Shown in pieces: positions 27,924-37,482 of a stretch of DNA of 64,000 bases. The position numbers and the translations under genes were made by a program. Every line of letters starts with the position of its first letter. The first letter of the stretch is position 1. Source of the DNA: an uncultured delta proteobacterium (GTDB lineage: Bacteria > Myxococcota_A > Polyangia > Polyangiales > Polyangiaceae); the NCBI GenBank assembly GCA_903892415.1, contig CAITIQ010000230.1:49399-113398 (forward strand), given 5' to 3'. The notes under the pieces are model-generated. The model was not told where the DNA came from and searched no databases. It saw nothing but the letters and a program-made list of their open reading frames with translations.

Positions 27924-30305
27924 CTACAGATCTCCAAAGTCGAATTCGTTGAGTTCGCCGAGCTTCTCCTCTTCGGCCTCGGTCATCGGCTTCTCCAAAA
28001 GTTCGGCCGCTTCATCTGCGCGAACTCCCCAGTGTTCGGCGAGATTCTCGGCTATCTGCCTTTTCTCGCGTTTGGAGAAGGCACCGAAGGCGCGCCGCAG
28101 GAACACCACTGCGCGACGGAACTCGGTCTCGTCGAGTGCCGCTACGTAGTCCGCCAGCTGCGTCCACAAGGCCTGCCTTGCCAAGAGCGCATAGCGGTTG
28201 CGCCGGGCCAAGCCTTGGAACCAGCCAGCGCCGAGATCGGCCGGCACGCCGGGAGAGAGCCTGCGTGAGACCTCGCGCGCCAGCTCCTCATTGGGCAAGA
28301 GGCCGCGTTCGAGCAAGATCGCGCAGGCGTAGCCGGAGAGCGTGGGGTTGCGATCGTCTGCGTCGGAGAGCGCCCGCAGCGCCTCGATCCAGCGCGGTTC
28401 ATCGACGCGATCGCTGAACTCGAGCGCGACGGCGTTCAGCTCATCCAGCCCAACGAGCATCGCCTTGGCGGCTTCGTCGTTGCAGCCGGCCGAGGCGTGG
28501 AGCGAAAGCGCGCCTTGCACGAACAGCTCCTCGATCAGCGGAACCAGCGGCTCGCCATCGAACTGGCGTACATCGCCGTAACGCACCGTTTGGCCGAGCG
28601 CGCGGGCGGCGTGCGCGATCGCCGCGAAGTCGGACGAGCCCGAGGTGAGCTCTTGAAGCCGCTTGCGGGCGGCCTCCATCGCCCGCATCAAACCGCACAA
28701 GCAAGCGTCGCGAACGACGTCCCCGGCCGCCGCGATGTTGGCGCAGTTCTCCAACGTTTGGTTGAAGCGGTAGCCGACGGCGAGCTCCACCGTCTCACCG
28801 AGCAACACCGATTCCACCAATTGGATCTCGCATTCGGGCGTCCAGCGGAGTGTCCATTTTTCGGCCCAGGTCGTCGACTGCTGCTTCGTCGCGAGCGGCT
28901 CGGAGAATTGAACGCCGAGCACGCGCAGGCGATGGAAGAAGCGCGAACGGTGGAGGTCGAGGAAGGCGGCCTCCTCGGTCTTCGCCTGGCGGTTCTCACG
29001 CAGATCGAGGCTGAGTTCTTCGGCGGCTTGCTTCTTGTACTTCTCGAGCTTGAGTCGCGTCAGCTCGCGCGCGAAATCGGCTTGGATCGAGGTGCGGCTG
29101 ACGCCGTCGGGGAGCGAGCCGATTTGGTCGCCGATCTCAACCTCTTTGAGCGCCCCTGCGATCGCCAGCACCTCTCCCTGGCCGAGCAAGGTGACTGCGG
29201 CTTCGCGCAGATCGCGCAAGGTCGGCGCTAGGCCGCCGTAGAAGGCCGACATCGTCTTGGCCAGGCGAACGCCCTCGATCACCTCGGCGGTCGAACGATG
29301 CGTGCCGGATGCGCGCGTGTGCCTCGCGATCAGCGACAGATACCGCGCAGGCGTCTCGCTCAGTTGATCGCGCTGCAAGGCGTCCCACATCAACTCGAAG
29401 TAGGCCGGGGCTTGATTGCCGGCGCCGTAGCCCGATTGTGAGGAGAGCTTGAAGTACGAGTAGGGCATGAGTGTCAGCTTGCCCGCGCGTCGCGGCAGCG
29501 AGGCCAGCTCCTCGTCGCTCATCGCTGGCTGCTCGCGCGTGAGCACCGGCGCATGGAAGGCACCAACCACGGCCACGATCTGTTCGGGCTTGTAGCCCTC
29601 GGCTACGTAGGCCTCGATCTGGCGGCGCATGTACGCTTCTCGCACCAGGTTCTCCGCTCGCCAGCGCGGTGAATCTTGTTCGAGCTCACGCAGCGCGGCC
29701 CCGTACTCGAAGGCCGCCAAACGGTAGCTGTCTTCGCTCTGGTTGTGCTCGAAGGCCCGCTCCCAATAGGTCTCGTGGTCGGGCTCCCCGGCCTGTTTGG
29801 CGACGAGCTCGTAGAAGGAAGGCTCGCGCTCCGGCCGATGCGATAGCGGGGCCTTCTCGTCCTTTGACGGGGCTGCCGCGCCTGCAGGGCCTTTCGCGCG
29901 CGCCTGCTCGGCTTCCTCAGCGGCCTCTTCGGCAGCTTGGCGCCTCGCTTCGACCCAGCGAGCCTCTTTGAGATCGGCCAGGCCCAGAAATACCTCCGAC
30001 GGCAAGTCGATGAACGCCGTGCGCACGCCCTTCTGCGCGGCCCACGTGAGCGCCTGATATTCGGGGCTGTAGTTCGCGAGCGGGTAGACGATCGTCCGCA
30101 CTGGGAGCGAGTCGGTGTAGGCCAGGATCGCGATCGGCGGCTTCGAGTCGCTGCGCACCAGATCCGCGATCAATCCGCCGGCGTCGGCGAGCCCTTCAAT
30201 CAACACGAGCTTCGGCTTGATGCGATCGAGGAAGCGACGCAGATGCCACGCTCCCATCGGCGATAGGTGCCGCACGCCAAAGACGTGGATCGAAGAATCG
30301 CTCAT
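27924..30305 (-). CDS. DUF5682-like protein (TIKI/TraB/ChaN-like features)
   Basis: HVFGVRHLSPMGAWHLRRFLDRIKPKLVLIEGLADA ... IVAVVGAFHAPVLTRE; tightly packed with VWA and MoxR genes. Confidence 0.78.
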   Translation of the reverse strand: MSDSSIHVFGVRHLSPMGAWHLRRFLDRIKPKLVLIEGLADAGGLIADLVRSDSKPPIAILAYTDSLPVRTIVYPLANYSPEYQALTWAAQKGVRTAFIDLPSEVFLGLADLKEARWVEARRQAAEEAAEEAEQARAKGPAGAAAPSKDEKAPLSHRPEREPSFYELVAKQAGEPDHETYWERAFEHNQSEDSYRLAAFEYGAALRELEQDSPRWRAENLVREAYMRRQIEAYVAEGYKPEQIVAVVGAFHAPVLTREQPAMSDEELASLPRRAGKLTLMPYSYFKLSSQSGYGAGNQAPAYFELMWDALQRDQLSETPARYLSLIARHTRASGTHRSTAEVIEGVRLAKTMSAFYGGLAPTLRDLREAAVTLLGQGEVLAIAGALKEVEIGDQIGSLPDGVSRTSIQADFARELTRLKLEKYKKQAAEELSLDLRENRQAKTEEAAFLDLHRSRFFHRLRVLGVQFSEPLATKQQSTTWAEKWTLRWTPECEIQLVESVLLGETVELAVGYRFNQTLENCANIAAAGDVVRDACLCGLMRAMEAARKRLQELTSGSSDFAAIAHAARALGQTVRYGDVRQFDGEPLVPLIEELFVQGALSLHASAGCNDEAAKAMLVGLDELNAVALEFSDRVDEPRWIEALRALSDADDRNPTLSGYACAILLERGLLPNEELAREVSRRLSPGVPADLGAGWFQGLARRNRYALLARQALWTQLADYVAALDETEFRRAVVFLRRAFGAFSKREKRQIAENLAEHWGVRADEAAELLEKPMTEAEEEKLGELNEFDFGDL

Positions 30306-30309
30306 GGCG

Positions 30310-31449
30310 CTACTCGTTCATTTCGGAGCACGCTGTGTACAAGGCACGCCACTCGGAGCCGCGCTTCTTGAGCACGTTGGACAGGTACTCCTGCCACACC
30401 AGGCGGTCTTTCTCCTCGTCTTTGACCACGGCACCTTGCAAGCCGCTGGCGACGTCCTGCGAACTGACCGAGCCGTCGCCGAAGCTGCCGGCGAGCGCCA
30501 TGCTGTTGGCCAACACCGAGATCGCCTCGGCCGTCGAGAGCACGCCGCTCGGCTGCTTGAGCTTGGCCTTGCCGTCGAGGGTTTGGCCGGTGCGCAGCTC
30601 ACGGAAGATGGTGACCACCTTCTCGATCGCCTCGTCGGCTGGGATCTTGGCTTTGAGTTGCAGGTTGCTGGCGAGATCGTGGACGCGGCGGCGGACGATA
30701 TCGATCTCGGCTTCAATCGTTGCAGGCGTCGGTAGCACGACGATGTTGAAGCGCCGTTTGAGCGCGGCCGACATATCGTTGACCCCGCGATCACGCGTGT
30801 TGGCCGAGGCGATCACCGAGAAACCGCGAGTGGCTGGGGTCTCGGTCTCGAGCTCAGGGATCGAGATCCGCTTCTCCGACAACAAGCTGATCATCGCGTC
30901 CTGCACCTCCGATGCGCAGCGCGTAATCTCTTCGAAGCGCGCGAGTGTACCGGTCTCCATCGCGCGGAGGATCGGGCTGCGGATCAACGCGTCTTGGCTC
31001 GGGCCGTGGGCGATCAGCATGGCGTAGTTCCAGGAGTAGCGGATCGCCTCTTCGGTCGTGCCGGCCGTGCCTTGGACGACCTTGGTCGAGTCCCCGCTGA
31101 TGGCCGCGGCCAAGTGCTCGCTGAGCCAGCTCTTGGCGGTGCCTGGCTCGCCGATCAACAAGAGCGCGCGATCGGTCACCAAGGTGCTGATGGCGATCTG
31201 CACCAACCGCTCATGTCCGATGTACTTGGGGCTAATCGTCAGATCGCCGACCGTGCCGCCGCCGATATAGGTCTGCACGGCGCGCGGCGAGAGCTTCCAC
31301 CCGGGTGGGCGGTCGTAGGTGTCGGCTTTGGCCAGCGCTTGCAGCTCCGCTGCGAAGCCGACCTCCGCTGGAACGCGCAGCAAGTCGCTGTCTGGCTTGC
31401 TGCCCTGGGTCGTCGGGGGCGTCTCGGCGCCGTCTTTCTTCTTGGCCAT
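30310..31449 (-). CDS. MoxR-type AAA+ ATPase
   Basis: LLIGEPGTAKSWLSEHLAAAI; SEKRISIPELETETPATRGFSVIASANTRDRGVNDMSAALKRRFN. Confidence 0.92.
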   Translation of the reverse strand: MAKKKDGAETPPTTQGSKPDSDLLRVPAEVGFAAELQALAKADTYDRPPGWKLSPRAVQTYIGGGTVGDLTISPKYIGHERLVQIAISTLVTDRALLLIGEPGTAKSWLSEHLAAAISGDSTKVVQGTAGTTEEAIRYSWNYAMLIAHGPSQDALIRSPILRAMETGTLARFEEITRCASEVQDAMISLLSEKRISIPELETETPATRGFSVIASANTRDRGVNDMSAALKRRFNIVVLPTPATIEAEIDIVRRRVHDLASNLQLKAKIPADEAIEKVVTIFRELRTGQTLDGKAKLKQPSGVLSTAEAISVLANSMALAGSFGDGSVSSQDVASGLQGAVVKDEEKDRLVWQEYLSNVLKKRGSEWRALYTACSEMNE

Positions 31450-31480
31450 GGCTTTCTCCTCGTCTGCTCGCGTGGTCACG

Positions 31481-33271
31481 CTACTTCGCGGCCCGGTGCC
31501 TGTCTTTGAGTTGCTCAATCGCTCCCACCAACTGGTCGATGAGCCGCTCGTGCATCGTGGGTAAGAGCGCTTCGAGCGGGGCGATCGCCGTGGCCGGTAA
31601 GGCCGGAATCTCCCGAGCGATCAGCCAAACGTGCGTATGCGCGCGACCTTTGACGGCCTCCGCGTTCTTGGCCGCGAGCAAGCCGAGCACCGTCTCGACC
31701 AGCTTTGGGTGCTCGCAGCGAATCAGCGCTCCAAGCAAGTGAGGCCACCTGTCATCGGACTTCTCTTGGTCGGCCCTGCTGCTTAGATACGCGAGTAGGG
31801 CGGCATGCCCAGGCTGTGACACCGCTTCGACCAATGGCAGGTCCTCCAGGGCGATCGCTAGGTCGATCCAGCGCGTGTCGAGCACGGGCTGGTCGTCGGT
31901 TCGACGACTGCCGTAGTGCCAACTCGCTTGGCCACCCGCCCGGATCGCCGTTCGAATGGCTTCCCAGCGTTGTTGTTCCGCCGACTTCGCCCCAGTCCCG
32001 CGGCGCGCCGTTTCGGCGGTCGGCCCAAAGCGCTCGTAGACCTCCGCCGGGCCGAGCGTTCGGCGCGCAGCCAGGAAGGCGTGCTGCAGCGCGGCTCCGG
32101 TAAGCTCCGCCTGCTGGTCGATCAGCCGTTTGGCGAGCGCGGTGTCTCCGCTCCCCATGAGGAATGCCACGCGTTCATTGACGTCCGCTCCAGAGGGCGT
32201 GGTCTTGATCTTCGCGAGGAGCGCCCGTTTGTCGAATAGTTCGATCAGCACTGCAGAGGCGTTTGGATCCACGCGCCCAACAAACACGTGCAGCCACTGC
32301 AGCAACCTCAGGGTCTCCTTGCCTTGCTCGTCCTTCATGGCCAGCAATTGGGCGAGCTGTGCGCGGGTCTGCTCGACCAGCCAGGCGCTGAGGGCCGGCC
32401 AGGTCGCGTCGCGCAGCGGTTGGATCAGCGACTCGAGGTCCTTGGGTACGCGCGCCTTGAGCACCGAAAGCGAGGCTTCGGATTGGACCTGCATCAGCGC
32501 CGAAAGCGCCGCCACGCGCACGTCCTTGGCCTTGGACGTGGCCTGCTCCAAAAGGAAGCCGAGGTCCTCCTCGTCCGAGCCGAGGCAGGCGATCGCCGCG
32601 ACGCGCAGCTCCTTCGAACCTTCCTCGAGCGACTGCTTGACGATCGCTCTTGCAGCTTGTGGATCCAAGGAATGAAGCAGGCGCAGCCTGCGTGTGTCGC
32701 TTACGCGCCCACGCTTCGCCTCGAGCTGGGCCAAAAGCTCGCCGATGATCGCCCTGCCGTACTTGGGGAGCACCTCGCGTTGGATCCGTTCGGCGATCTC
32801 GGGGTACGGATCATCGAGCGCCCGCAACGCCGGTAGCACCAGGCGCAGGTCGTTGAAGACCCCCTGCTGGATCGCGTCGGCCACGATCTCCAAGCGGCCG
32901 CTGCCAGTGGTTGCAAGCGCCTCGAGCAACGGCTTGAGCGTGCGCGCGCTCGCTTGCGTCGGGGACGCGCGAAACTGCACCAACTCGATCGGCTCGAGGG
33001 CGCCCGCCGCTCCTGTCTCGCCCTGCGTGTAGAGGATCGCGCTCAGCAGCCCGGCGAGGTCGAGCAAGGCCTGCGGCGCGGTCTTCTCGTTGGCGTCCAC
33101 CACGGCCTGTGCAGCCTGCGCGACCTTGGCGAACACAGGCGCCTTTTCGCCAGCCTTTTCGAGCGCAGGGATCAGCTTCTTGAGGCGAAAGTCACCGGGC
33201 GCTACGGCGCTCCCGGCGATCGCCAGCCGCCGAGCTTCTTCCTGGGTTTGCGCCAATACAGCGATGCTCAT
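31481..33271 (-). CDS. HEAT/ARM-like repeat protein of the MoxR-VWA operon (DUF5691-position gene)
   Basis: Helical repeats (LRVAAIACLGSDEEDLGFLLEQATSKAKDVRVAALSALMQVQSEASLSVLKARVP); start assigned at MSIAVLAQTQEEARRLAI by comparison with the paralogue at 55216-56940. Confidence 0.78.
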   Translation of the reverse strand: MSIAVLAQTQEEARRLAIAGSAVAPGDFRLKKLIPALEKAGEKAPVFAKVAQAAQAVVDANEKTAPQALLDLAGLLSAILYTQGETGAAGALEPIELVQFRASPTQASARTLKPLLEALATTGSGRLEIVADAIQQGVFNDLRLVLPALRALDDPYPEIAERIQREVLPKYGRAIIGELLAQLEAKRGRVSDTRRLRLLHSLDPQAARAIVKQSLEEGSKELRVAAIACLGSDEEDLGFLLEQATSKAKDVRVAALSALMQVQSEASLSVLKARVPKDLESLIQPLRDATWPALSAWLVEQTRAQLAQLLAMKDEQGKETLRLLQWLHVFVGRVDPNASAVLIELFDKRALLAKIKTTPSGADVNERVAFLMGSGDTALAKRLIDQQAELTGAALQHAFLAARRTLGPAEVYERFGPTAETARRGTGAKSAEQQRWEAIRTAIRAGGQASWHYGSRRTDDQPVLDTRWIDLAIALEDLPLVEAVSQPGHAALLAYLSSRADQEKSDDRWPHLLGALIRCEHPKLVETVLGLLAAKNAEAVKGRAHTHVWLIAREIPALPATAIAPLEALLPTMHERLIDQLVGAIEQLKDRHRAAK

Positions 33272-33330
33272 AGACGTTTTTCCTTCGCAAACGTTGGACG
33301 CGGTGCAAGCGGGTCGGCCGAGTTCTCGCG

Positions 33331-34812
33331 CTACAGCGTCAAGCGAATCACCTGCTGCTCGGTCACCACCGAGAGCAGCTTGACCTGCAGCTTGCGCGTA
33401 TCGAGGTCTTGGCGGAAGCGAACGATCAAGGTCGGCGCGCTCAACGCTGCCTTCGGCAGCAGCGGGACCAAATGGCAACTCGGTGGCTCCTCCGACATGC
33501 CGCGATCGGTGAGCGTCAGGCGGTCCCCTTTCTCGTCTTCGATCACGAGCACGCCATTCACCTTGCCCAAGCGCTGGGTGCGCAAGGCGTAGATCGGCGT
33601 CTTGTCGGCCAGCGGTGACTTGAGCGTATTTTTGACCTCCTTGATGGTGCTGGCGAAGTCGGGGCGCGCGAGCTCACACACCCGCTGCAGATCGCCCGGC
33701 TCGATCGGTCGGCTGGTCATGCCGTCCCAGCGGATGCGGGGATTGACGTCGCCCGGGTAGATGCAAAGTTCGGGTGTCTTCGCGACCTGGAAGAAGCTGT
33801 CGTCGCTGTGAATGAACTTGGCGGCCTTGTACGGGCGGAAGTTCTGCGTCAGGCCGATGCGGCCGGTGCGGAGGTTCATCCACACGCCGGTGTCGACGAA
33901 CTCTTTGCGCGCTGTGTCGTTGTGCATGTTGAAGGAGAGTTGCAGCAGCTCGACCTCGCTCTCGACCAGGCCAGCGGCTTTGAGCTCGCTCAACTGCCAG
34001 GCGTGACCAAGCCACGCCGCGATCGGCGACTCGGTCTCCGGCTTGAGCTCCGGATCCTCGAGGCGCTTCTGCAGATAGGCGCGCCCTTGTTTGACGAGGG
34101 CGTTGAGGCGGGTGAGCTGATCGAGCGCCTCGCTGAACACCGACTCGCGCACGACGTTGGAGACGCTCGTATCGAACTCGCCGAGCTCGTTGGCGAACAG
34201 CTGGGTGTAGCGATGCAGCGCCGCTTGCGCCCCGGGGAGGTAGGCGTTGCCCAGCTGTTTGGCCTTCTCCTCGATCTCCCGTGCGGTCTTGGCGCTTATG
34301 TTGCCGATACCGAGCCGCATCAGATCCAGAGTGAGCGTCTCCAATAGATCGATGCCGTCGAGCTGGGCCGTGATCTTCTTGGCCAGCGCCGACTTATTGA
34401 CCTTGGTTGGCTTGGCCGCGGACTCCTTCTTTTTCTCCGACTTGTTCGCGAGCTTCTCGCGCTTCTCGAGCACGTCGGCGGGAACCTCCGCGACGGTGAA
34501 GGCGGCCCGCTTTTGCACGTAGGCGTACATCAAGCCGACGGTGTGTTTGCAGGGGAACTGCCGGCTCGGACAGTTGCAGCGATAGGTCGGCTGTTCGGGC
34601 CGCACGAAGTCGCACGAGCAAAGGTACGGATCTGCGCCGGAGCCCAAGCACTCGGCGAAAAGCAGCGAGCCTTCGGCGTCGAGGTGGAGCTTGGTGAACC
34701 TGCCCTTGAGCAAGAGCGCCCTCCCGTTCTTGGCGGCGTCGGCGTTGGGCGCTGCCGCCGAAACGAAGGCTTCGTCGATCGAGATCATTCGCAGCTCCGG
34801 TGAGAGTCGCAC
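33331..34812 (-). CDS. SWIM zinc-finger protein
   Basis: SWIM motif CSCDFVRPEQPTYRCNCPSRQFPCKHTVGLMYAY; first gene of the operon. Confidence 0.9.
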   Translation of the reverse strand: MRLSPELRMISIDEAFVSAAAPNADAAKNGRALLLKGRFTKLHLDAEGSLLFAECLGSGADPYLCSCDFVRPEQPTYRCNCPSRQFPCKHTVGLMYAYVQKRAAFTVAEVPADVLEKREKLANKSEKKKESAAKPTKVNKSALAKKITAQLDGIDLLETLTLDLMRLGIGNISAKTAREIEEKAKQLGNAYLPGAQAALHRYTQLFANELGEFDTSVSNVVRESVFSEALDQLTRLNALVKQGRAYLQKRLEDPELKPETESPIAAWLGHAWQLSELKAAGLVESEVELLQLSFNMHNDTARKEFVDTGVWMNLRTGRIGLTQNFRPYKAAKFIHSDDSFFQVAKTPELCIYPGDVNPRIRWDGMTSRPIEPGDLQRVCELARPDFASTIKEVKNTLKSPLADKTPIYALRTQRLGKVNGVLVIEDEKGDRLTLTDRGMSEEPPSCHLVPLLPKAALSAPTLIVRFRQDLDTRKLQVKLLSVVTEQQVIRLTL

Positions 34813-34912
34813 AGCCGTGGCAAGCGGCCGCGATTGTTCGCGATGTAGCGGCGAAGTTCAACTGCGTAGCGGCGAGCGGGGAGGGGGGAGGGGAGAGCGG
34901 CAGCGCCGTCCG

Positions 34913-35320
34913 CTAGACGAAACGAACCCACGCCTGCGCGAGGGCTCGAAATGCGGCTTGCTTCGCCTTGAAATCGCTTCGGGCGCCGAGCGAGACGAGG
35001 CAACGGTCTTTCGCCATCCACTTCTCGATCAGGCCGGCGGGATCCTCGACTGGGACGCCTGTCTCAGCGGTCGCCTTCTTCTTGATACCGGTGAACAGGA
35101 TCAGCTGAAGCGAAGTTTCTGAGCGCAGATGCACCGTGGCGAAGAAGTCGTTCGCGTTGCAAAAGCTCACCGAGTTCCACTTGATCTCCTCGCGAATCGA
35201 CGGGCTCATACCGAGCATCAACTCGCGCAGCGCGTTGATCTCCGCCTCGAGCGGGTGGCCCTTGCTGGAGAGAAACGTGGCCACGTCGCTGCTCGCCCCA
35301 GTCGGTGGTTTCTTTCGCAC
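34913..35320 (-). CDS. DUF1801 domain protein
   Basis: HPLEAEINALRELMLGMSPSIREEIKWNSVSFCNANDFFATVHLRSE; GTG start assumed. Confidence 0.75.
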   Translation of the reverse strand: MRKKPPTGASSDVATFLSSKGHPLEAEINALRELMLGMSPSIREEIKWNSVSFCNANDFFATVHLRSETSLQLILFTGIKKKATAETGVPVEDPAGLIEKWMAKDRCLVSLGARSDFKAKQAAFRALAQAWVRFV

Positions 35321-35360
35321 GGCCTGGACTCTACCGCATGCATGGGACAAGACGTCACGG

Positions 35361-35690
35361 ATGAAGGCCGAGTACCAGCATTCAGACGGTGAGGTATTCA
35401 CGCTCGAGCTCTCGCCCGATCAGTCCCTGCGCGACGCGCTGATCAAAGCAGGTCGCCCGCCACACAACGCGACCCGCTTCGCGAGCTGCCAAGGCTTCGG
35501 CACCTGTGGGACCTGCGCAGTACAGATTGAAGGCGAGGTCGAGCCGAAGTCGCCTGGCGCCATTGAAGCGTGGCGTCTCAACTTCCCGCCGCACAAGCGC
35601 GAGAGCGGCCTGCGCCTCGCCTGTCAGGTGAAACCGTGCGGCGACCTCAAGGTCAAAAAGCACCCGGGCTATTGGGGGAACGAAGTCTAA
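35361..35690 (+). CDS. 2Fe-2S ferredoxin
   Basis: CQGFGTCGTCAVQIEG ... RLACQVKPCGDLKV cysteine pattern. Confidence 0.88.
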   Translation: MKAEYQHSDGEVFTLELSPDQSLRDALIKAGRPPHNATRFASCQGFGTCGTCAVQIEGEVEPKSPGAIEAWRLNFPPHKRESGLRLACQVKPCGDLKVKKHPGYWGNEV

Positions 35691-35700
35691 GGGCGGGCGC

Positions 35701-37482
35701 TCACGCGTCGGTAAGCCGCTCTCTGGTCCGCTGATGAAGGTCCTCTAAAACTCTCCAGCGCAAGGCCAAGAACGGCGTTCTTTCGGCATCGGCGCTCACG
35801 ATCGAGTCGCCGAGAATAGCAACCGTGCGTGCGCTTGGAGCCAAGCTCTCGTCGTTCGCGTTGGACATCCTTCTAAACTCTGCTCGAAGGCGAGGCAGAC
35901 GCGCTGGGTCGAGGCTCGCTCTCTTGACGTGCGTCACCAGAGCGCTGATCGAGGCCCAGTCGTCGGGTGCCCGAAGCAATGCATCGAGCGCTCCGTCGGT
36001 TGCGTGCCAACAGCACGCAAGTTGCCAGCGCAGGACCCAACGTATCGCGTCCTCACCAGGGGGAGGTATCGAGGGCGAGAGGACGAGATCCACGAGTTCC
36101 TCCTCGCCGATCCGCGCAGGGAAGGCGGATGCCACAAGATCCTGGGGACGTTCCAGTCTGATCGTCCACGCTTGTACAACGCGCACGAGTTCGCCGCTCA
36201 ATGCTCCAGGCACTCGCGAAGCGAGCTCCCCGTACTCCATTGAGCGAAGGCCCGAGCTTGCGTCGATCGCAGGCGAGCCAACGCCAGGCAACGATAGTCG
36301 CCACGTCGCGAGCGCGCTCGGACAGATTGGACGCTCCCCACGGATGTGGACCTTCGAGGGTTCGTCGTGTGAGCCGACGCGCTTGATCAGGTCTCTGATT
36401 ACCCCGATCAGAGGATCGGTTGGGTCTGGAAAATGGGCTCGATAGGCGAGGAGATCACGCTGCAGTAGCTGAGCAAATGGGGACGTAGCGCTGAGTTTTG
36501 AGTCCTCTGTACGATCGGCGAGGGCCCGCGCGTAGAGACCGAGCGCGCGCATATCGTCGGGGATCGGCTCGCTCGATGAGCGGGCTCGCTCGAATTCGTC
36601 CGCAGCTTGGCTGACGCAGCCGTTCGCTAGGAGTGCACGAGCGAGTCGGAGTCGAGTGGGGGCATCCTCGGGCCGTAGTACCGTTGCGCGTTGGCTCCAC
36701 TCGAGGCGCGCTCGCTCGTCACCGTTCTCCTGAGCTGCCTCGGCGGCTTCGACCGCAGCTGCCCAAGAGGCCGGTGGCGCTTGGCGCGCGATCCAGGCAA
36801 GTGCAGCCGACGGCCCGTCCAAGAGTCGAAGCAGCTTGGAGCCGGCGACAGGAAGCGACTCGTCGCTTGGACGCTCCGCGCTTACAGTACGGAGGACGAG
36901 CATTGCCGATTCGAGGTCGGATTTGTCTATCGATCGTTCGTTTGCGTCGGTCCGCGCAACCAAGCTCGCGATGCCACGGCATAGCGTGGAGGTGAGGAGC
37001 CGGTCGCGGTCCCGCTTCGACTTGGTCCAGCGCACGATCCAGCGAAGGTAGCCGGGCGATCCATCGAATGCCGCAGCTCGGAAGACGTGGTCGACGGCGT
37101 CGTCGATCATCCCGAGGCGAGCCAGCGCCCAACCTCGGACAGCGCAGAGCCCGAAAAACGCCCCATTGGACAGCGCAAGAACCTCGAGGGGGGCCTTGGT
37201 CGACGCGAGGATATTGTCCAGCTGGCGTTGTAGCGCCGCCGAATGTGGGTCCAGCGCGAGTGCACCCGCCATTTGCTCGAGGGCAAACCGCAGCTTCTTG
37301 GCCTCAAACGCCCAGTGAGCTGCACGCGCGTAGTCCTGGGCAGTCGGCTTCTCGAGCCAATCCGCGGCGCTCGGCGGCGTGTGCGAAAGAAGGAGCGGCT
37401 TCAATGTTGATGCAGTTAACAGCGCAGCCAGTCTACCATCGAGCGTGGCCAGAACAGCACCCGTTCCCAATCTTCCCCCCAT
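35701..37482 (-). CDS. TPR-like hypothetical protein divergent from the RHS toxin (start uncertain)
   Basis: ARAAHWAFEAKKLRFALEQMAGALALDPHSAALQRQLDNIL; helical repeat composition; the ORF extension to 37773 is antisense to the RHS Gly-rich linker and is not believed. Confidence 0.65.
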   Translation of the reverse strand: MGGRLGTGAVLATLDGRLAALLTASTLKPLLLSHTPPSAADWLEKPTAQDYARAAHWAFEAKKLRFALEQMAGALALDPHSAALQRQLDNILASTKAPLEVLALSNGAFFGLCAVRGWALARLGMIDDAVDHVFRAAAFDGSPGYLRWIVRWTKSKRDRDRLLTSTLCRGIASLVARTDANERSIDKSDLESAMLVLRTVSAERPSDESLPVAGSKLLRLLDGPSAALAWIARQAPPASWAAAVEAAEAAQENGDERARLEWSQRATVLRPEDAPTRLRLARALLANGCVSQAADEFERARSSSEPIPDDMRALGLYARALADRTEDSKLSATSPFAQLLQRDLLAYRAHFPDPTDPLIGVIRDLIKRVGSHDEPSKVHIRGERPICPSALATWRLSLPGVGSPAIDASSGLRSMEYGELASRVPGALSGELVRVVQAWTIRLERPQDLVASAFPARIGEEELVDLVLSPSIPPPGEDAIRWVLRWQLACCWHATDGALDALLRAPDDWASISALVTHVKRASLDPARLPRLRAEFRRMSNANDESLAPSARTVAILGDSIVSADAERTPFLALRWRVLEDLHQRTRERLTDA

